From assembly GCF_003515685.1 (NCBI RefSeq), contig NZ_QWEG01000002.1, forward strand, positions 1 to 64,000: DNA of 64,000 nucleotides, in the 5' to 3' direction. The notes under the pieces are model-generated. The model saw nothing but the letters and a program-made list of their open reading frames with translations. It made no database searches and had not been told where the DNA came from. Each line of letters opens with the position of its first letter. Within the stretch, counting starts at the first letter, position 1. Source of the stretch: Neobacillus notoginsengisoli. Lineage in GTDB: Bacteria > Bacillota > Bacilli > Bacillales > Cytobacillaceae. Shown piece after piece: positions 1 through 7,685 of the stretch. The translations under genes were made by a program, and so were the position numbers.

Positions 1-332
1 GTCCCAGTGTGGCCGATCACCCTCTCAGGTCGGCTACGCATCGTCGCCTTGGTGGGCCATTACCCCACCAACTAGCTAATGCGCCGCGGGCCCATCTGTA
101 AGTGACAGCCGAAACCGTCTTTCAGCTTTTCCCTATGCAGGGAAAAGGATTATCCGGTATTAGCCCCGGTTTCCCGGAGTTATCCCAGTCTTACAGGCAG
201 GTTGCCCACGTGTTACTCACCCGTCCGCCGCTAAAGTTTCAAAAGCAAGCTTTTGAAACTTTCGCTCGACTTGCATGTATTAGGCACGCCGCCAGCGTTC
301 GTCCTGAGCCAGGATCAAACTCTCCAAGAAAG
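1..332 (-). rRNA. 16S rRNA gene, 5' part (cut by window edge)
   Basis: The reverse complement carries the conserved start of bacterial 16S rRNA (GAGAGTTTGATCCTGGCTC at about 307-325), followed by the usual helices. The gene runs leftward out of the window, so only about the first 330 nt are present. The exact mature 5' end near 330-333 is estimated. It heads an rrn operon whose promoters lie at 552-668. Confidence 0.97.
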
Positions 333-412
333 AGTATGAGTTTAGCTCATAAAGTTACGTTGGCTAGTGATCCGAAGATCACTATATTATTGTTTGTTGA
401 CGCTTGTTTGTT

Positions 413-428
413 TAGTTTTCAAAGAGCA
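413..428 (-). promoter_or_regulatory. rrn leader boxA-like antitermination element
   Basis: The minus strand reads TGCTCTTTGAAAACTA, which matches the boxA-type motif in Bacillus rrn leaders where NusB/S10 load for rRNA antitermination. It lies about 85 nt upstream of the 16S start, between the promoters and the rRNA. Confidence 0.7.
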
Positions 429-551
429 AGTATCCTACATCGGCATAAATCATTATTGTTAAAGTTTGAGGATTTTGCATCTCAAAACAAAACAATATTT
501 AAGAAAATTTACTGCCGTAGAAATTTAACATGTCGCCGTAGCGACTTAGTT

Positions 552-582
552 ACTATATCACATTCGTTCCGGCGTTGTCAAC
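552..582 (-). promoter_or_regulatory. rrn promoter, proximal
   Basis: On the minus strand a perfect -35 TTGACA (582-577) is followed by a -10 region TGATATAGT (560-552). Read as GATATA the spacer is 17 nt; read as TATAGT it is 19 nt. It lies about 220 nt upstream of the 16S 5' end. Confidence 0.7.
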
Positions 583-639
583 CGCATTTTTTAAAGTAAC
601 AGTGACTTCATTTCCAACCGCTCCGAAGCGACGATTTAT

Positions 640-668
640 ACTATATCACGCATTTAAAATGTTTGCAA
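640..668 (-). promoter_or_regulatory. rrn promoter, distal
   Basis: On the minus strand TTGCAA (668-663) is separated by 17 nt from TATAGT (645-640). Its -10 region (GTGATATAGTA) repeats that of the proximal promoter, giving the tandem P1/P2 arrangement usual for rrn operons. No gene lies between 333 and 748. Confidence 0.65.
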
Positions 669-748
669 TATAATTTTTAAAACTTTTTTATTTCCCAAAA
701 AGGAAGTTGAATCTCTTATTTACTTCTTCTATAACATGTACTGATTTT

Positions 749-1149
749 TTATAGTTGCTCTTTAAGTTGGTTCAGCAACGTCGGAAGGTCATTCCATTGA
801 AATGCGATTACGGAATATATGCTCAAATCCGCAAGATCTGCAATCACAAGCCTGGTTCCCGCTTTTTTCCGGAGAGCTTCTGGCCAGAGATAAATGGCAT
901 AAAGCTCACCCACTCCTCATTGCTGATCCTGCCTTTCTGGGCCGAAGGAGGCACAGCCGATAATCCGGCCTTCCTCCGTTTCCTCAATATACACAGGGGA
1001 ATCTCCAATTGGATTGGAGAGGGTTTCCTTCCATAAAGAAAGCCTTTCGTCTATTTTCAACCCATCCAGAACTTCCTGGTCGACCATTCCTTTGTATGCT
1101 GCCTGCCAGTTTTTCACATGTCTTTCATTTCCGCTTTCCGGATCAACAA
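749..1149 (-). pseudogene. GNAT N-acetyltransferase remnant
   Basis: An RBS (GGGAGGAG, about 1152-1159) precedes a TTG that opens LLIRKAEMKDM-stop. A different frame then gives HVKNWQAAYKGMVDQEVLDG, which is typical of the GNAT N-terminal region, so a short deletion and frameshift removed the linker. That frame runs to a TGA at 919-917 after FGPERQDQQ and reads on in frame as GVGELYAIYLWPEALRKKAG, the start of the acetyl-CoA-binding core, before degenerating and stopping at 749. The normal R/Q-x-x-G-x-G/A loop is not intact. Frameshift, in-frame stop and degraded core together mark it as dead. It lies directly downstream of the DMT transporter gene. Confidence 0.8.
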
Positions 1150-1165
1150 TGCTCCTCCCCCGCTT

Positions 1166-2065
1166 TTAATGCTGGGCTGCTATTTGTTTAAGCTTCAGCC
1201 TTCGCTCATTAATAATAAATAGAGATAATCCCGCAATAACAACTCCGCCGCCAACAATCTGAGACCAGATGACCGATTCACCAAGCAAAATGTATGCGAG
1301 AATCGCCGCACCGATTGGTTCAAATAGTATGGCCATGGAGATCATTGACGTACTGATCCATTTGACAACCCAATTAAAAAGGCTGTGGCCAAGAAGGGTA
1401 GGAAGCAGCGCCAGCAAGATGAAGTGGATCCAATCGCTTTGCTGTACCGGTATGAATGAATCGCCTATGGCAACGATATATATAAATAATGTAACGGTGC
1501 TGATAAGGTATACTAAAAATGTATAAGTAATCAGCGACACTCTCTGCCTTACTGTCTGGCCGAATAACAAGTACCCAGTTATGAAAGCGCAAGCTACAAG
1601 GGCAAGAAAGTCACCGAAGAGAGCGGAACCGCTAATCCGGAAATCCCCCCAACTGATAATAAAGCTTCCAATGATAGCAATGATCCCACTCGCTATTGCC
1701 CCAAACGTCATTTTTTCCTTAAAGAACAAATATGTTCCTATGAAGGCAAACAGCGGCTGGAGTGTAACAAGTACTGTTGAGCTGGCAACAGATGTGTAGT
1801 TTAACGATTCGAACCAGAGGATAAAATGAAATGCTAGTAATACACCGGCTACAATAGTAAAAATCCAGTCCTTTTTTGAAATTCCTCTTAATTCTGGGGT
1901 GTATTTTGCCAAAAAAAGCGGCAGCATGAAAAGAACAGAAAAAAACAATCGATAAAAAGCGATGACGCCAGATGGTGATGCTGAGAATTTCACAAATATA
2001 GCTGAAGCGGACACGGTAATAACACCGATTGCTAAAGCCATATATGGATTAAGAATAGGTTTCAT
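1166..2065 (-). CDS. DMT-superfamily (EamA) transporter
   Basis: This 299-residue integral membrane protein has about ten hydrophobic segments arranged as two similar five-helix halves (roughly 1-145 and 150-290), the EamA layout. Family members export or exchange small metabolites; the substrate cannot be read from sequence. Features include the N-terminal YMALAIGVITVSASAIFVKF and a second-half LLALLPTLLGHSLFNWVVKW, typical of YdcZ/RhaT-like carriers. An RBS (AAAGGAGC) precedes the ATG. The GNAT remnant follows immediately, so the two were probably co-transcribed. Intact, full family length. Confidence 0.88.
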   Translation of the reverse strand: MKPILNPYMALAIGVITVSASAIFVKFSASPSGVIAFYRLFFSVLFMLPLFLAKYTPELRGISKKDWIFTIVAGVLLAFHFILWFESLNYTSVASSTVLVTLQPLFAFIGTYLFFKEKMTFGAIASGIIAIIGSFIISWGDFRISGSALFGDFLALVACAFITGYLLFGQTVRQRVSLITYTFLVYLISTVTLFIYIVAIGDSFIPVQQSDWIHFILLALLPTLLGHSLFNWVVKWISTSMISMAILFEPIGAAILAYILLGESVIWSQIVGGGVVIAGLSLFIINERRLKLKQIAAQH

Positions 2066-2187
2066 AAAAGCTCCTTTGGTGTAAATGATTAATTATGTAG
2101 TGCCATGTATTTTACATGGATTACTCGTATTTTTCTATTATATTATAATTTTTTGCTAAATAAAGAGGAAATAGGTGGGGAGCGGAC

Positions 2188-2880
2188 ATGTCGGCTTTTG
2201 AAACAGAAATCTTTTTAAAATTGGGAATTTCTGCGGTCCTTGGGTTGGTTATTGGGCTTGAAAGGGAACTGAAGCGAAAGCCAGTCGGGCTGAAGACTAG
2301 TCTCGTTATCTGCATCGTCAGCTGCCTTCTCACAATTGTATCCATGAAGTCAGCATATAATGCGGTTCCGGGCGCGGTCAATATCACAATGGATCCGCTG
2401 AGGCTTGCTGCGCAAATTGTTTCAGGCATCGGTTTTCTAGGCGCTGGGGTTATTTTGCGAAGAGAGAATGACAGCATTTCAGGTCTTACAACAGCGGCAA
2501 TCATTTGGGGAGCCGCCGGAATTGGAATTGCGGTTGGCGCTGGATTCTATTTAGAGTCTTTCGCCGGCGTTGCACTGCTCATTTTCAGCGTGGAGTTCCT
2601 GCCATTTATTATAAAAATGATTGGGCCAAAACAATTAAGGGAAAAAGAAATTCTTCTTCAGCTTCATGTAGCGGAACGGGAGAAGATTGATTCTTTAATT
2701 GATTTTATTTCTGAGCAAAAATATATTTTAAGAAAGGTTCGGATTAAAGATCTAAGAGATGGTGACCATCACGTCCATTTACAAATCGGAGTAGATTCAA
2801 GATTGAAGACAACAGAGGTTTATAATTTGATTTCTGACCTTCCAGGAGTCCAGCGTGTGGAAATTGAGAGCATCAGTTAA
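2188..2880 (+). CDS. MgtC/SapB family membrane protein
   Basis: 230 residues. Four to five membrane helices occupy about 10-140 and include the family signature GLVIGLERELKRKPVGLKT (residues 17-36) and GIGFLGAGVILRRE. The soluble C-terminus (about 150-230) resembles the ACT-like tail of MgtC proteins. MgtC in pathogens affects Mg2+ homeostasis and F1Fo ATPase activity; in environmental Bacillus the role is less clear. The RBS GGTGGGG lies just upstream of the ATG, and a strong terminator follows the stop. Monocistronic. Confidence 0.9.
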   Translation: MSAFETEIFLKLGISAVLGLVIGLERELKRKPVGLKTSLVICIVSCLLTIVSMKSAYNAVPGAVNITMDPLRLAAQIVSGIGFLGAGVILRRENDSISGLTTAAIIWGAAGIGIAVGAGFYLESFAGVALLIFSVEFLPFIIKMIGPKQLREKEILLQLHVAEREKIDSLIDFISEQKYILRKVRIKDLRDGDHHVHLQIGVDSRLKTTEVYNLISDLPGVQRVEIESIS

Positions 2881-2886
2881 ATGGCA

Positions 2887-2911
2887 GGGCGGCTTTGGCC
2901 GCCCTTTTTTT
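2887..2911 (+). terminator. Rho-independent terminator of the mgtC-like gene
   Basis: Stem GGGCGGC/GCCGCCC with loop TTTG, followed by seven T residues. It lies seven bases after the stop codon. Confidence 0.9.
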
Positions 2912-3122
2912 ATTTTCGCCTCTGTTTTCTATCTACATAGTCGTCGTACCACTGCTTGTACGTATAGTCCCGGTTTTTCATTGAATAAAACACGCCGACC
3001 GCCAAGGCAAAGCCTGCAAAAATGAAGCCGACCGTAAAGCCGAAGCTGTGGTAGCCAAGAACGATGCTGATAATTGTGGTCAGCATTAATGCAATTAATA
3101 TATAAAACAGGATATTTCTCAA
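2910..3122 (-). CDS. Small two-TM membrane protein, unknown function
   Basis: 70 residues: two hydrophobic helices (about 3-23 and 27-46) followed by a charged, tyrosine-rich tail (MKNRDYTYKQWYDDYVDRKQRRK). I do not recognise a family. An RBS-like GGAAGC lies upstream of the ATG. It converges on the mgtC-like gene, and its stop lies in that gene's terminator T-run. The hydrophobic pattern and positive-inside tail support a real protein. Confidence 0.65.
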   Translation of the reverse strand: MRNILFYILIALMLTTIISIVLGYHSFGFTVGFIFAGFALAVGVFYSMKNRDYTYKQWYDDYVDRKQRRK

Positions 3123-3263
3123 AAGGAAGCCCCCTTCATAACCGGTTTTGTTCGGTAACCCGCAAACAGGATTTTTAACAGCCTGTCCGCCGAGAAAATT
3201 ATATCACAAAGTGAATCTTCAATCAGTGGGGTTTTTCTACTGAATTGTTAGTTGAACCAATCG

Positions 3264-3312
3264 GACCTAAGGGGCAGTGCCTCCTAGGAAGCTTACTGAC
3301 CCTTAAGGTGTC
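3264..3312. repeat. Long imperfect inverted repeat upstream of tRNA-Ala
   Basis: ACCTAAGGGGCAGTG is followed, after about 12 nt, by CTTACTGACCCTTAAGGT, which is its near-perfect reverse complement. It lies between the divergent small membrane-protein gene and the tRNA-Ala promoter and has no T-tail. Function unknown. The rest of 3123-3438 holds only the tRNA promoter. Confidence 0.5.
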
Positions 3313-3330
3313 GAATTTTTAATTTTCCCC

Positions 3331-3358
3331 TTGCAATATTTTGCAAGGGTGATATAAT
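3331..3358 (+). promoter_or_regulatory. Sigma-A-type promoter of tRNA-Ala
   Basis: TTGCAA (3331-3336), a 16-nt spacer and TATAAT (3353-3358), about 80 nt upstream of the tRNA. It is the only good promoter in the gap. Confidence 0.65.
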
Positions 3359-3438
3359 GTTTTTTGTAGTCGTTTTTGAGGAAACATTTATAGTCAGTTT
3401 TCGAGAAAACTTTATAAGGGAACACCCAAATTCCACAC

Positions 3439-3511
<73 letters not shown>

Positions 3512-3515
3512 TACT

Positions 3516-3550
3516 AAAGAACTTTTGCTAATTGGCAGAAGTTCTTTTTT
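3516..3550 (+). terminator. Terminator of tRNA-Ala
   Basis: Stem AAAGAACTTTTGC/GCAGAAGTTCTTT with a short loop, followed by further T residues, directly after the tRNA. Confidence 0.8.
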
Positions 3551-3630
3551 CTGTTTTTTTGCCTTGTTTTTTCTTTCCTCCCATTGGGTATCTTTAGAAT
3601 AAGGGACACGATACAAAGGGAGGCTACGTG

Positions 3631-3960
3631 ATGAAAACGCAATGGAGTTTGCTGCTGGGCATCGTTTTTGCGTTACTGGTTGCTATTTTTGCTGTTATGA
3701 ATGTTGAACCGGTTGAAGTCGATTATTACTTTGGCTCTGCGCATTGGCCGCTTATCCTAGTTGTCCTCGGCTCGGTATTGGCTGGGGTAATCATTATGGG
3801 GGCAGTCGGTACCACCAGGATTGTCGCCCTAAAAAGGGAATTACGAAAGGCACGGAAAGAACGGGATGAGTTTCAAGTAAAAGCCGACCTTGCCGCAAAG
3901 GATGCCGTTCAGCCTGATGAAAGAAGAAATTCTTATGACAGCCTGGAGGCGCAGAATTAA
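3631..3960 (+). CDS. LapA-domain membrane protein
   Basis: 109 residues with two transmembrane helices (about 3-25 and 40-63) and a basic, helical cytoplasmic tail ending in a charged stretch. This is the DUF1049/LapA-domain arrangement; E. coli LapA acts in LPS assembly, but Gram-positive homologues have no established role. The ATG at 3631 is preferred over the adjoining GTG because AAGGGAGG at 3616-3623 sits seven bases before it. Monocistronic, with a terminator downstream. Confidence 0.82.
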   Translation: MKTQWSLLLGIVFALLVAIFAVMNVEPVEVDYYFGSAHWPLILVVLGSVLAGVIIMGAVGTTRIVALKRELRKARKERDEFQVKADLAAKDAVQPDERRNSYDSLEAQN

Positions 3961-3972
3961 GCATCAAAGTCA

Positions 3973-3998
3973 AAACCCTTGCTCTGCAAGGGTTTTTT
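3973..3998 (+). terminator. Terminator of the lapA-like gene (bidirectional)
   Basis: AAAACCCTTGC/GCAAGGGTTTT stem with a three-base loop and T-tail. Its symmetry could also stop transcripts leaving the Tad operon from the other side. Confidence 0.85.
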
Positions 3999-4048
3999 GT
4001 GTGCTATTTAAGTTGGTCTTAGTATATACTGTGATATCAAAAAAGTGG

Positions 4049-4393
4049 TTACTTAGACGGGCCGTTGCTCCCCGGTTCATTCAAGATTTCCAGCAGTTCC
4101 TTGACCCTTTTTATCTTTTCCGGCTCCATATCTTTCTCTGATAGTTCAACATGCAACTTCAAGATGCCTGTTCCTCCGTTTACAGCCTTTGCATCCTTTT
4201 CCTTATTAATGAATACATCCACGCTCACCTGGAGTGCCGCAGCAAGCTTTTCCAAAACGTCAATACTGGGGTTCCGCTGTATTCCCCTTTCCAAAAAACT
4301 TAAATAAGATTTAGAAATACCGGTCAGTTCGCTTAATTTATTCAGCGACATCCCTTTTTCTGTACGCAACTTTCTTATCCGTCTTCCTTCCAT
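4049..4393 (-). CDS. SinR-like XRE-family regulator at the end of the Tad operon
   Basis: 114 residues from the ATG at 4393, chosen because GGGGAGGT lies six bases upstream. Residues about 1-60 form a helix-turn-helix (MEGRRIRKLRTEKGMSLNKL, then SELTGISKSYLSFLERG) closely resembling the biofilm master repressor SinR. The tail (EPEKIKRVKELLEILNEP) resembles a SinR/SinI dimerisation helix. It follows tadC by 36 nt on the same strand with no terminator visible, so it is probably co-transcribed with the pilus genes and may control them or matrix genes. It is not adjacent to sinI, so orthology with SinR is not claimed. Confidence 0.85.
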   Translation of the reverse strand: MEGRRIRKLRTEKGMSLNKLSELTGISKSYLSFLERGIQRNPSIDVLEKLAAALQVSVDVFINKEKDAKAVNGGTGILKLHVELSEKDMEPEKIKRVKELLEILNEPGSNGPSK

Positions 4394-4429
4394 ATGTTGA
4401 CCTCCCCTGGTCTGACGGGACAAAAGCTA

Positions 4430-5362
4430 TTAACCTCCCAGTCCATTTTGCAAAAGATAGATGATTAGCGGACCCAATAAAATAATAAATATTGCCGGAA
4501 AAATAAACAGAACCATCGGGAAAAGCATTTTTATCGGTGCTTTCATCGCTTTTTCACGGGCGAGCTGGCGTTGGTGCTCCCTTATCCTATCCGTTAAGGC
4601 ACGGAGGACCTTCGACATTCCGATTCCAAGTTGGTCTGCCTGGATTAACGAAGTCATTATGCTCTGAAAGGCATCGAGGCTGACCCGGGCCCGGAGGTTA
4701 ATAAAAGCATCTCTTCTTGATTTTCCGAGCCTCATTTCCTCTATCGCCCGCAAAAACTCTTCTGACAAAGGTCCCTCTTTATTTTTACAGACACGCATGA
4801 TTGCGGCGTCGAGCCCCATCCCCGCTTCCACCGATAGATTCACCATATCGAAAAAATCGGCGAGAGACTTCTGGATTTTTGCAAGGCGCTGAGTTTTTCT
4901 TGCTCCCAGATAAAAAATTGGATAATAAAAGCCAAGCCCACCAAGAGCGCTCGACAGTAAAAATAAACTCATCGTTTTTCCGGTAGTCCTCCCAAACAGG
5001 AGAAAACCGAGGAAGAAAAGAAGAAGTCCTGCTAGCAGCTGGAGCAGCCTGAAGTCGACCGCTGTCCACTTCACCACCCCTGCATCCAAGAGCTTTTTCT
5101 CGAGATCGCTTTTCGCTTCTGCGGAAAGTTTCTTCGACAAAAACACCTTCATTTTCTCCGCGAGGGTTGAAATTTTTTCTTCTGCAAAAAATTGCCCCCT
5201 GTTTTTCATTTCCACAGGTTTGGGAGCCTGGCGCTCAGTGCCGAGAAAGTTTTCGACCCTGCTGTGAATCGTAAGTTCACTCCTGTAAAGAAATTGCAGA
5301 AAAGCCCGGTATACAAGTGTGAGTGACAAAAACGCCATGAAATATAGAGCTGCGATCAGCAT
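4430..5362 (-). CDS. tadC: Tad pilus inner-membrane platform protein TadC (T2SF domain)
   Basis: 310 residues. An N-terminal membrane helix (about 1-20) precedes a cytoplasmic stretch, two helices (about 108-150), the T2SSF domain (about 175-275: FFDMVNLSVEAGMGLDAAIMR) and a C-terminal helix. With TadB it forms the platform that couples the CpaF/TadA ATPase to pilin assembly. The start lies five bases after the tadB stop. Last structural gene of the operon; the stop region contains a copy of TTTTGCAAAA. Confidence 0.88.
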   Translation of the reverse strand: MLIAALYFMAFLSLTLVYRAFLQFLYRSELTIHSRVENFLGTERQAPKPVEMKNRGQFFAEEKISTLAEKMKVFLSKKLSAEAKSDLEKKLLDAGVVKWTAVDFRLLQLLAGLLLFFLGFLLFGRTTGKTMSLFLLSSALGGLGFYYPIFYLGARKTQRLAKIQKSLADFFDMVNLSVEAGMGLDAAIMRVCKNKEGPLSEEFLRAIEEMRLGKSRRDAFINLRARVSLDAFQSIMTSLIQADQLGIGMSKVLRALTDRIREHQRQLAREKAMKAPIKMLFPMVLFIFPAIFIILLGPLIIYLLQNGLGG

Positions 5363-5367
5363 TTTGC

Positions 5368-6339
5368 CTACACCTCAATCCGGACAATTTTTCGAATAAA
5401 GAACCAGCCCATCAAAATGCCCATTCCGCCTGCTGACAGCATCACCCATCCAAGCGGATGCTCGAGGAGAAGGTTGAAATATTCTGGATTAACGAGCTTA
5501 AGGTAAAGAGCCAAAGCAACGGGCAGCCCGGTAATAATCCAGGTTGAAAGCTTCCCCTGGGCAGTCAGCGTTCTGATCTCTTCTTTAATTTGGATCCTTC
5601 CTGTTACCGTTTCTTGAATCGTTTCGAGGAGGACAGCGAGATTCCCCCCACTTGCCCGTTGGATCAACATCGATTTGACAGCCATTTCGAGTTCCTTGTC
5701 GGGAAGCCTTTGGAGCATTTTCATGAACGCTTCCTCCACCGGCACCCCTAAATTTATATCCTTCAAGGTCTTGTCAAACTCAGTGCCAATCGGGTCGGGA
5801 AACTCCTCGGAGATCAGCTTCATCGCCTGCATAAAACTGAAACCGGCCCTCATCGAGTTGGCCATTGTTCCAAGCGCTTCTGACAGCTGATAGGCGCTGC
5901 GGGTTAAGCGCTTGTTGATTTTTTTGTTAAGCTGAAGGACAGGAAGCCAGAAACCGACGATGCCGATTGGGATAAAAAACAAAAAATGAATGTTCAGCAT
6001 ATAGGCAATTAATACAGGACAAACGAGCGACAGCATCCGGAAAATAAAGAACTCCCCAGGTGAAAGAGCAGACCTGCCCTGGACCAGCTTTTTCTCCCAC
6101 TTTGAGATAGCCGGTGAAATGCCATTCAAGCGTGAGCCCGCCTCTTGAATAAGCGATACATGCTTGCTTTTGGCGGGCTTCTTCTTTTCTATTTCTTTCT
6201 CTTCCTTTTCCAAAACAAAATAACTGTCCAGCCGCTTTTTCATCTTCATTCTCCGGCCGATTATTGAAAAAACTAGATAAGCGACAACGCTTAAACCAAT
6301 TACAGACAAAGCAAGTTGCACTGGAAGGTTCACATTCAT
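5368..6339 (-). CDS. tadB: Tad pilus inner-membrane platform protein TadB (T2SF domain)
   Basis: 323 residues. An N-terminal helix and a basic linker (KKRLDSYFVLEKEEKEIEKK) precede two central helices (about 105-145), the T2SSF domain (about 155-280: GTMANSMRAGFSFMQAMKLI) and two C-terminal helices. The start is taken at the ATG at 6339 because GGAGG (6350-6354) is well spaced for it and overlaps the upstream GTG. It overlaps the end of the CpaF gene by a few bases, showing translational coupling. Confidence 0.88.
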   Translation of the reverse strand: MNVNLPVQLALSVIGLSVVAYLVFSIIGRRMKMKKRLDSYFVLEKEEKEIEKKKPAKSKHVSLIQEAGSRLNGISPAISKWEKKLVQGRSALSPGEFFIFRMLSLVCPVLIAYMLNIHFLFFIPIGIVGFWLPVLQLNKKINKRLTRSAYQLSEALGTMANSMRAGFSFMQAMKLISEEFPDPIGTEFDKTLKDINLGVPVEEAFMKMLQRLPDKELEMAVKSMLIQRASGGNLAVLLETIQETVTGRIQIKEEIRTLTAQGKLSTWIITGLPVALALYLKLVNPEYFNLLLEHPLGWVMLSAGGMGILMGWFFIRKIVRIEV

Positions 6340-7685
6340 ACCCGCCACTCCTCCAAATACCAGGAAGTAGGAATTGTAAATCCTGACAATTCAAGCCTGT
6401 CGGCGCAGGCGGGACGGATTCCGGTCGACATGAATCTTCCCTTTATCCTCCCTTCTTCAGTCATACCCGTTTCTTTAAAAATAAAAATATCCTGGGTAAC
6501 GATCGTATCTCCTTCAAGTCCAAGCACCTCGGAGATATGGGTTATTTTCCTTGTTCCGTCCTTCATCCTTGTCTGGTGTATGATAATATCGAGCGCGCTT
6601 GAAATCTGTTCCCTGATCGCACGGACAGGAAGATCAAAACCAGCCATCAATACCATTGTCTCAAGTCTGGCAAGTAAATCCCTTGGTGAGTTCGCATGCC
6701 CCGTTCCAAGGCTTCCTTCATGTCCAGTGTTCATTGCCTGCAACATATCGAGCGCCTCGGCGCTTCGCACTTCCCCGACAATAATCCTGTCTGGGCGCAT
6801 CCTGAGCGAATTCCTGACAAGGTCACGGATTGAGACAGCTCCCTGTCCCTCAATATTCGGCGGCCTTGATTCAAGTGCGACAACATGCTCTTGCGACAGC
6901 TTCAGCTCGGCAGCGTCCTCAATTGTGACAATCCGCTCGCTTTCCGGTATGAATGACGACAGCACGTTCAAGGTTGAGGTTTTCCCTGACCCCGTCCCGC
7001 CGCTGATGAAAATATTTAGCTGTGAAACAACGCACGCTTCAATGAATTCCGCCATTTCCGTACTTAACGTTTGGAATTGGATAAGGTTCTTAATTGTAAA
7101 TGGCGTATCCGAGAACTTCCTGATTGTCAAAACGGGGCCATAAAGCGCCAGCGGCGGAATGATCGCATTTACCCTTGATCCGTCCGGGAGACGGGCATCC
7201 ACCATCGGCGAACTTTCGTCAATCCGGCGCCCGAGCGGGTGGACAATCTTTTCAATAATCCTCAACACATGGTCGTCATCCTTGAAATGGACAGAGGTCT
7301 TTTTGATTTTCCCTTTTGTTTCCATATAAATGTCCTTTGGCCCGTTTACCATCACTTCAGTAATATCCGGGTCTTCGAGGAGCGGAGTGATCGGCCCGTA
7401 CCCGACCAATTCATTTTTTGCCCCTTGGAAGATGGCCTGCTTATCTTCAAACGACAGATGAGAGGCTTCTTTTTGCAAAAATTCGTCTGATTTTTTTTCG
7501 ATAATGTCATCATAATTGATATCCTGCTCGTTTCCTGCTTTTTTCATTTCTTCCACAAGGAAGTTATGCAGTTTGCTCTCCAGCCCGTCTTCAGGGACGC
7601 TTTTGTTATGATGAAAAACCGAGGAAGCGGCAGGCTTTTTCGTTACAATCAGCCCTTCCTTGCCAAGCCTTTTTAACAAGGACAT
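6336..7685 (-). CDS. cpaF: Tad secretion ATPase CpaF/TadA
   Basis: 449 residues. The N-terminal domain (about 30-200) precedes a type II/IV secretion ATPase core with Walker A GGTGSGKTST (about 230), an Asp box (TIEDAAELKLSQEHVV), Walker B-like RPDRIIVGEVRSAEALDML and a His box (GHEGSLGTGHANSPRDLLARLE). The hexamer powers Flp pilus extension. Intact motifs and usual length. It overlaps the CpaE gene by one base and the tadB start by a few. Confidence 0.95.
   Translation of the reverse strand: MSLLKRLGKEGLIVTKKPAASSVFHHNKSVPEDGLESKLHNFLVEEMKKAGNEQDINYDDIIEKKSDEFLQKEASHLSFEDKQAIFQGAKNELVGYGPITPLLEDPDITEVMVNGPKDIYMETKGKIKKTSVHFKDDDHVLRIIEKIVHPLGRRIDESSPMVDARLPDGSRVNAIIPPLALYGPVLTIRKFSDTPFTIKNLIQFQTLSTEMAEFIEACVVSQLNIFISGGTGSGKTSTLNVLSSFIPESERIVTIEDAAELKLSQEHVVALESRPPNIEGQGAVSIRDLVRNSLRMRPDRIIVGEVRSAEALDMLQAMNTGHEGSLGTGHANSPRDLLARLETMVLMAGFDLPVRAIREQISSALDIIIHQTRMKDGTRKITHISEVLGLEGDTIVTQDIFIFKETGMTEEGRIKGRFMSTGIRPACADRLELSGFTIPTSWYLEEWRV

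Noticed and set aside
102-599. Reading frame inside 16S rRNA and its leader
   Set aside because: The sequence is rRNA and rrn promoter region; no ribosome binding site or protein-like composition.
6316-7143. Long plus-strand frame opposite the CpaF gene
   Set aside because: Antisense to a fully conserved ATPase, no RBS, no recognisable domain; a by-product of codon bias.
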